The translations under genes and the position numbers were made by a program. The notes below the pieces were generated by a model. That model worked only from the letters and a program-made list of their open reading frames with translations, was not told the DNA's origin and searched no databases. Positions 58,951 to 64,000 of a stretch of DNA of 64,000 nt are shown piece by piece. The DNA comes from Alphaproteobacteria bacterium HGW-Alphaproteobacteria-18 (GTDB taxonomy: Bacteria > Pseudomonadota > Alphaproteobacteria > Caulobacterales > Hyphomonadaceae): positions 1 through 64,000 of the forward strand of contig PHEH01000007.1 of NCBI GenBank assembly GCA_002841155.1, in the 5' to 3' direction. Positions within the stretch are counted from its first letter, which is position 1; the number at the start of each line of letters is the position of its first letter.

Positions 58951-60488
58951 CCGCCATCACCTTAACGCCCGGCGCCGTCCCGCTCTCCAGCTGGCGCGCC
59001 CTCTGGCAAGGCGCCACGCCCCGGCTTGATCCGGCCTGCGCAGACGCCATTTCCGCAAGCGCAGCGGCCGTCGCGCGCATTCTCGCCAAGGGCCAGCCCG
59101 TCTACGGCATCAATACCGGGTTTGGAAAACTTGCCGCCGTGCGCATTCCGGACGACCAGCTCGAAACGCTCCAGCGCAACATCGTCCTCTCCCATGCCGC
59201 CGGTGTGGGGGAGCCTTCACCTCCAAACATCGTCCGCCTGATGATGGCCCTGAAGATGGCAAATCTCGGCCGCGGCGCATCCGGCGTCCGCCCTGAAACC
59301 ATCGCCCTCATGGAGGCGATGCTCGCCGCAGACCTCCTTCCGGTCATACCTGCGCAGGGTTCCGTCGGCGCTTCAGGCGATCTCGCCCCGCTCGCCCACA
59401 TGGCCTGCGCGCTGATTGGCGTCGGGGATGTGTTCCTGAAAGGCGAGCGCATGAGCGCGGTAGCCGCCTTTGGCAAAACCGGCCTCACGCCCCTGCCGGC
59501 GCTGGCCGCCAAGGAAGGCCTCGCCCTCCTCAACGGTACGCAATTCTCCACCGCCTGCGCCCTGGCGGGCCTGTTTGAGGCCGAACGCATCCTGCAAAGC
59601 GCCCTCGTCACCGGCGCCCTTTCCACCGAGGCCGCCAGAGGCTCCGACGCCCCCTTTGACGACCGCATCCACCAGCTGCGCGGCCATAAAGGCCAGATCG
59701 ACTGCGCCGCGATCCTCCGGGATCTGATGGCAGGCTCTGCCATTCGCGCCTCGCATCTGGAAAACGACACCCGCGTGCAGGACCCCTATTGTATCCGCTG
59801 CCAGCCCCAGGTCGCCGGCGCCGCGCTCACCCTTCTGCGCCAGGCCGCAGACACGCTGCTGACCGAGGCCAATGGGGTCTCCGACAATCCGCTGATCTTT
59901 CCGGAGACGGATGAAGCGCTTTCGGGTGGCAACTTCCATGCCGAGCCCGTCGCCTTTGCCGCTGACATGATCGCCATGGCCCTCTGCGAGATCGGCTCCA
60001 TCTCTGAACGCCGCGTCGCCATGCTGGTCGATCCGGCGCTCTCCGGCGTGCCCGCATTCCTTACGCCCCGGCCCGGCCTCAATTCCGGCTTTATGATCCC
60101 GCAGGTCACCGCCGCCGCGCTCGTCTCCGAGAACAAGCAGATGGCCTATCCCGCCAGCGTCGATTCCATCCCCACTTCCGCCAACCAGGAAGACCACGTC
60201 TCCATGGCCGCTCATGGTGCCCGGCGGCTCCTGAAGATGGCGAAGAATGTGGACTTTGTGCTCGGCATCGAACTCCTCGCCGCAGCGCAAGCCTGCGACT
60301 TCCATGCGCCGCTGAAATCCAGCGCCGCCCTGGAAGCCCTGCGCGCACTTGTCCGCCGCGATGTCCCGCCCCTGGATCATGACCGCCTCATGCACCCGGA
60401 CATCGAAGCTGCCACCGCTCTCATCCGCAGCGGCGAGGCAACACGCGCCGTCCGCTTCGCCCTGCCCAAACTGGAGACCGCCCCATGA
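58947..60488 (+). CDS. hutH: Histidine ammonia-lyase
   Basis: A 513-residue lyase turning L-histidine into urocanate and ammonia. The Ala142-Ser143-Gly144 tripeptide ([14 protein letters not shown]) forms the MIO electrophile; YGINTGFG (Tyr53) and NQEDHVSM are further active-site segments. Length and MIO position match characterised enzymes. Overlaps hutI and hutG by 4 bp each. Confidence 0.97.
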   Translation: MTAITLTPGAVPLSSWRALWQGATPRLDPACADAISASAAAVARILAKGQPVYGINTGFGKLAAVRIPDDQLETLQRNIVLSHAAGVGEPSPPNIVRLMMALKMANLGRGASGVRPETIALMEAMLAADLLPVIPAQGSVGASGDLAPLAHMACALIGVGDVFLKGERMSAVAAFGKTGLTPLPALAAKEGLALLNGTQFSTACALAGLFEAERILQSALVTGALSTEAARGSDAPFDDRIHQLRGHKGQIDCAAILRDLMAGSAIRASHLENDTRVQDPYCIRCQPQVAGAALTLLRQAADTLLTEANGVSDNPLIFPETDEALSGGNFHAEPVAFAADMIAMALCEIGSISERRVAMLVDPALSGVPAFLTPRPGLNSGFMIPQVTAAALVSENKQMAYPASVDSIPTSANQEDHVSMAAHGARRLLKMAKNVDFVLGIELLAAAQACDFHAPLKSSAALEALRALVRRDVPPLDHDRLMHPDIEAATALIRSGEATRAVRFALPKLETAP

Positions 60489-61303
60489 CCGGCTGGCTCA
60501 CCGTGAAGGAGGGCAACCGCCCCCTCATCGTCTCCTTCCCCCATACGGGCACGACCCTGCCGGACGATATTGCCAGCAACTTCGTCTCGCCCGAGCGCGC
60601 CCGGCGCGACACGGACTGGTGGATCGACAGGCTCTACGCCTTTGCCGCAGACATGGGCGCGACGCTTGTTCACACCGCCATCTCGCGCTCTGTGATTGAT
60701 GTGAACCGCGATCCGACCGGCGCCTCGCTCTATCCCGGCCAGAATACAACAACCCTCTGCCCCCAGACGACCTTTGACGGCGCCCCGCTCTACCGGCCGG
60801 ACCAGGAGCCCAGCGACACCGAAATCGCCCGCCGCCGGGAGGCTTACCATATTCCCTATCATCAGGCGCTGGAAAGCCAGATCGCTCGCCTGCGGGCCAC
60901 GCACGGAAAAGTCGTACTCTATGATGCACACTCCATCCGTTCACAGATCCCTGACCTGTTCGAGGGCCTGCTGCCGGTCTTCAATGTCGGCTCAAACTAC
61001 AAAACCACCTGCGCGCCGCAACTTGCCGAAAAGGTCGAAACCATCTGCGCCGCTTCCGGCCAGCCCACCGTGCTCGACGGACGCTTCCGCGGCGGCTGGA
61101 CCGTACGCCATCATGGCCGGCCCGGCAACGACGTCCACGCCATCCAGATGGAGCTTTCCTGCCGGGGCTATCTGCGCGAGCCCATCGGCGCTGTGACGGA
61201 TGCCGACTGGCCTGTGCCCTTTGATCCTGACTACGCCGCCCCGATGATCGCCGCCTTGAGAGAGGTGCTCGGCGCCTGTCTCGCTTTTACCGAACGCCCC
61301 TGA
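60485..61303 (+). CDS. hutG: N-formylglutamate deformylase
   Basis: A 272-residue zinc amidohydrolase releasing formate and L-glutamate, the last step when HutF is used. [39 protein letters not shown] and YDAHSIRS carry the metal and catalytic residues. Presence of both HutF and this HutG fixes the five-step (formylglutamate) route. Overlaps hutH by 4 bp; hutU starts 10 bp later. Confidence 0.94.
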   Translation: MTGWLTVKEGNRPLIVSFPHTGTTLPDDIASNFVSPERARRDTDWWIDRLYAFAADMGATLVHTAISRSVIDVNRDPTGASLYPGQNTTTLCPQTTFDGAPLYRPDQEPSDTEIARRREAYHIPYHQALESQIARLRATHGKVVLYDAHSIRSQIPDLFEGLLPVFNVGSNYKTTCAPQLAEKVETICAASGQPTVLDGRFRGGWTVRHHGRPGNDVHAIQMELSCRGYLREPIGAVTDADWPVPFDPDYAAPMIAALREVLGACLAFTERP

Positions 61304-61313
61304 GGAGACCGCC

Positions 61314-62981
61314 ATGCCCTATCCCGCCAATGTCCGCGGAATCCGCGCGCCCAGAGGCCCGCAGCTCAACACGCTGAGCTGGCTCACCGAAGCGCCCCTC
61401 CGGATGCTGATGAACAATCTCGATCCCGATGTCGCCGAACGCCCGGAAGATCTTGTTGTATATGGCGGCATCGGCCGCGCGGCGCGCAACTGGGACGCTT
61501 TCGAGACCATTGTAGAGACGCTGAAGCGCCTGAAGGATGACGAGACCCTCCTTATCCAGTCCGGCAAGCCCGTGGGCGTCTTCCGCACCCATGCCGACGC
61601 GCCGCGCGTCCTCCTGGCAAACTCGAACCTCGTGCCCAAATGGGCCAATTGGGATCATTTCAACGAACTCGACCGCAAGGGGCTGATGATGTACGGCCAG
61701 ATGACGGCCGGCAGCTGGATCTATATCGGCGCGCAGGGCATCGTTCAGGGCACGTATGAAACCTTTGTCGAGATGGGCCGCCAGCATCATGATGGAAACC
61801 TGAAGGGCAAATGGCTGCTGACCGCAGGGCTTGGTGGCATGGGCGGGGCGCAGCCGCTCGCCTCTGTGATGGCGGGCGCGTCCTGCCTCGCCATAGAATG
61901 CCAGCTCTCCAGCATCGAAATGCGGATGCGCACCGGCTATCTCGATGCGTGGACGGACGACCTTGAAAAAGCCCTCCACATGATTGACGAGAGCTGTAAA
62001 TCCGGCACGCCGAAATCCGTTGGCCTGCTGGGCAATGCCTGCGAAATTCTCCCAAAGATTCTGGAGCTTGGCCGCCTTCCGGACCTGCTCACAGACCAGA
62101 CCTCGGCCCATGATCCCGTCAACGGGTACCTACCCAAGGGATGGAGCGTCGAAGACTGGAAATCCCGCCGGGCCAGCGAGCCCAAGGCGGTAGAAAAAGC
62201 CGCCCGCGCCTCAATGGCCGAACATGTGCGCGCCATGCTGGAATTCCAGAAGCGCGGCGTTGCGACCGTCGATTATGGCAATAACATCCGCCAGGTCGCG
62301 CTCGATGAAGGCGTTGAGAATGCCTTCGATTTTCCAGGCTTTGTACCGGCCTATATCCGCCCGCTTTTCTGCCGTGGCATCGGCCCTTTCCGCTGGGCGG
62401 CCCTCTCGGGCGATCCTGAGGACATCTACCGCACAGACCAAAAAGTCAAAGAACTGATTCCGGACAATCCCCATCTTCACACCTGGCTCGACATGGCTCG
62501 TGAACGGATCAAGTTCCAGGGGCTTCCCGCGCGCATCTGCTGGGTTGGCCTCGGGGACCGCCACCGCCTTGGCCTTGCCTTCAACGAGATGGTCGCCAGC
62601 GGCGAACTCAAGGCCCCCGTCGTCATCGGGCGCGACCATCTGGATTCCGGCTCCGTCGCCTCGCCCAATCGTGAGACCGAATCCATGCGCGACGGATCAG
62701 ACGCCGTCTCCGACTGGCCACTTCTCAATGCCCTCCTGAACTGCGCCTCAGGCGCGACATGGGTGTCACTGCATCATGGCGGCGGCGTCGGCATGGGCTA
62801 TTCCCAGCACGCCGGGATGGTGATCTGCTGTGATGGCACGCAGTCCGCCGCCCGCCGGATAGAGCGCGTGCTGTGGAATGATCCGGCAAGCGGCGTCATG
62901 CGCCACGCAGATGCGGGCTATGACATCGCAATTGAGAGCGCCCGCGAACACGGGCTTGACCTGCCCGGCCTCAAAGGCTGA
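61314..62981 (+). CDS. hutU: Urocanate hydratase
   Basis: A 555-residue urocanase using tightly bound NAD+ as electrophile to make imidazolonepropionate. [14 protein letters not shown] is the NAD-binding segment; [23 protein letters not shown] and WVGLGDR are family motifs, and [15 protein letters not shown] closes the active site. GAGGAGACC precedes the ATG. Last gene of the plus-strand hut operon; no strong terminator is seen before the convergent lipocalin gene 12 bp away. Confidence 0.97.
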   Translation: MPYPANVRGIRAPRGPQLNTLSWLTEAPLRMLMNNLDPDVAERPEDLVVYGGIGRAARNWDAFETIVETLKRLKDDETLLIQSGKPVGVFRTHADAPRVLLANSNLVPKWANWDHFNELDRKGLMMYGQMTAGSWIYIGAQGIVQGTYETFVEMGRQHHDGNLKGKWLLTAGLGGMGGAQPLASVMAGASCLAIECQLSSIEMRMRTGYLDAWTDDLEKALHMIDESCKSGTPKSVGLLGNACEILPKILELGRLPDLLTDQTSAHDPVNGYLPKGWSVEDWKSRRASEPKAVEKAARASMAEHVRAMLEFQKRGVATVDYGNNIRQVALDEGVENAFDFPGFVPAYIRPLFCRGIGPFRWAALSGDPEDIYRTDQKVKELIPDNPHLHTWLDMARERIKFQGLPARICWVGLGDRHRLGLAFNEMVASGELKAPVVIGRDHLDSGSVASPNRETESMRDGSDAVSDWPLLNALLNCASGATWVSLHHGGGVGMGYSQHAGMVICCDGTQSAARRIERVLWNDPASGVMRHADAGYDIAIESAREHGLDLPGLKG

Positions 62982-62993
62982 GCACCCCCTGGA

Positions 62994-63551
62994 TCAAGCC
63001 GGATTACCGGCATAGATCAGCGGCGCGGTTTCAAAGCCGAGGCCTTCAGCTTTCCTCAGGATACGGTCTATTGTTGCCTGCGGCGGCGCGGGGTCGCGCG
63101 CGAGTATCCAGAGATACTTACCGCTCGGCGCGCCAACGAGCACGGCCGAATAGTCCGCCTCAAGATGAAGTACCCAGTAATCGCCTTCCGCAAACGGCAC
63201 CCAGGACGGCGCAAATTTCACCTTCAGCTTTGCCCCGTTCGAGCCTTCAACGACGCGCGCCTTACCTTCGGCGACGTCCATCCTGCCATCTTCCTTTGTG
63301 CAGCTGTTGATCACCGAAATCCGGCCATCGGGCAGCTGCGCATAATCCGCCATCGCTGTAACGCATCCGCGCTCGAATGAATTGGGATAACGCGCAATTT
63401 CGTGCCATCTGCCCACATACCGATCAAGATCAACTTCCGCCACAACCGGCAGATCTGCGTCTGACGCGCGGTAGTCCGGCTGCGAGATACACGCCGCCAG
63501 CACGAGCGCCGAAAGCGGCAGCAAAGCATTTTTCAGTTTCATGGGGCTCAT
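62994..63551 (-). CDS. blc: Outer-membrane lipocalin
   Basis: A 185-residue bacterial lipocalin (Blc). Signal with lipobox LAAC, then the lipocalin signature DLDRYVGRWHEIARYPNSFERGC, VxNSCTKEDG, YWVLHLEADYSAVLVGAPSGKYLWILAR and a final helix. Blc binds lysophospholipids or fatty acids and is often stress-induced. ATG at 63551 has AAGGAT upstream; a second ATG at 63542 is possible. A one-mismatch EcfG motif lies upstream (63588-63612). Confidence 0.92.
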   Translation of the reverse strand: MSPMKLKNALLPLSALVLAACISQPDYRASDADLPVVAEVDLDRYVGRWHEIARYPNSFERGCVTAMADYAQLPDGRISVINSCTKEDGRMDVAEGKARVVEGSNGAKLKVKFAPSWVPFAEGDYWVLHLEADYSAVLVGAPSGKYLWILARDPAPPQATIDRILRKAEGLGFETAPLIYAGNPA

Positions 63552-63587
63552 CCGATCCTTGCTGGAAATCCAGTCATCGGAACATGT

Positions 63588-63612
63588 AACGGGCGACGCG
63601 GGCAAAGGTTGC
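63588..63612 (-). promoter_or_regulatory. Possible EcfG-type promoter of blc (one mismatch)
   Basis: Minus strand GCAAC (63612-63608), 16 nt, CGTT (63591-63588), 37 bp before the start codon. One base off the consensus; the chance of a random match is not negligible, so this stays tentative. Confidence 0.4.
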
Positions 63613-63634
63613 CTTTCCGGACAGCCATCGCCGA

Positions 63635-64000
63635 TTACTTGGCAATGCCGCGCAGAACGGTCTCAGCTGCAAAGGCGGCGTATTCGCGGGCCAGCTCCTG
63701 GCCAACTTTCGTTTCGCCCACCAGTTCGCGTACCGTGATACGGGTTGAGAAGATGTACTGGCACGCGCCATTGATCAGGAAATAGGCGTATTTGGAATCG
63801 ACGCTTCGGAACTGCCCGGCGGCAATGCCGTCTGATATGATCTGCTTCTGCGCCTCAATCAGCGGCAGCATGAAACTCGACCAGATGGACCTGGTGCCAT
63901 CTCTATCCGTATCGGATTCCCTCAGGAAGTTCTCGAGCAGCCGGTTGAGATAAGGATAGCGCGAATAGGTGCGGATGATGCCCTGGATATGGATGCGCAG
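63635..64000 (-). CDS. TetR-family regulator, C-terminal part (gene continues beyond the window)
   Basis: The last 121 residues of a TetR-like protein; the N-terminal helix-turn-helix lies beyond position 64000. The visible helical ligand-binding domain reads GIIRTYSRYPYLNRLLENFLRES, then IEAQKQIISDGIAAGQFRSVD, a typical TetR C-terminal segment, and NGACQYIFSTR. The frame is open to the edge and the stop is at 63635. Ligand and targets unknown; it runs the same way as blc, 83 bp upstream of it. Confidence 0.8.
   Translation of the reverse strand: MRIHIQGIIRTYSRYPYLNRLLENFLRESDTDRDGTRSIWSSFMLPLIEAQKQIISDGIAAGQFRSVDSKYAYFLINGACQYIFSTRITVRELVGETKVGQELAREYAAFAAETVLRGIAK

Noticed and set aside
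1-64000. tRNA, rRNA, insertion sequences, integrase or prophage genes
   Set aside because: Looked for conserved tRNA/rRNA segments, transposase or integrase motifs and terminal repeats; none were found, and gene spacing is uniformly chromosomal.

Overview
The window reads as a chromosomal segment of a high-GC, aerobic alphaproteobacterium. A complete PhyR-NepR-EcfG general stress response (GSR) core, a one-piece SecDF, two TonB-dependent receptors, HWE/HisKA_2 kinases and a five-step histidine-degradation pathway point to Caulobacterales/Hyphomonadaceae (Hyphomonas-like). That placement is inference from gene content. No tRNA, rRNA, CRISPR array, insertion sequence or prophage gene was seen.

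Layout. (1) 1-1783: a REP-like repeat, a terminator and an aldehyde dehydrogenase. (2) 1962-12415: a general-stress island. nepR-ecfG-histidine kinase diverge from phyR, and around them lie a lipid kinase/phosphoesterase pair, an entericidin, a DUF883-like protein, a small membrane protein, an SLC13 permease, DUF1328 and CsbD proteins and a second HWE kinase. Six exact GGAAC-N16-CGTT motifs, one with N17 spacing and one with a single mismatch sit in front of these genes, so most of the island looks like a self-amplifying EcfG regulon. (3) 12769-15258: Rnk-like factor, HxlR regulator, divergent SDR and DsbA-fold isomerase. (4) 15443-21247: TonB receptor, TauE-type transporter, an exported PLP aminotransferase and a diguanylate cyclase. 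(5) 21253-25687: pabB-pabA-pabC-folP-folB-folK folate operon. (6) 25830-30690: heavy-metal RND efflux genes. (7) 30687-38807: LOG protein, Rid protein, opgGH osmoregulated periplasmic glucan genes and secDF. (8) 39758-45012: five tightly overlapping genes (KAS III, NAD-epimerase, metallo-beta-lactamase-fold hydrolase, F390-synthetase-like adenylating enzyme, glycosyltransferase) behind a promoter that carries an inverted repeat; this is the best candidate for an undescribed biosynthetic pathway. (9) 44969-49150: DedA protein, Tex, ohrR/ohr. (10) 49724-55419: TonB receptor, MFS transporter, glutathione transferase and a conserved protein. (11) 55521-62981: hutC-hutF diverging from hutI-hutH-hutG-hutU around a HutC-like operator. 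(12) 62994-64000: lipocalin and a truncated TetR regulator.

Two features cut across the map. One is the EcfG promoter set, including a pair of promoters between nepR and phyR whose -10 motifs lie 2 bp apart in opposite orientation. The other is a repeat family of TGTCC units at exactly 10-bp spacing, found three times (in the metal-efflux adaptor, after tex, after hutF), each time in the same orientation relative to its gene. Coordinates and motif positions were read by eye; family assignments come from recognised motifs, not from database searches.
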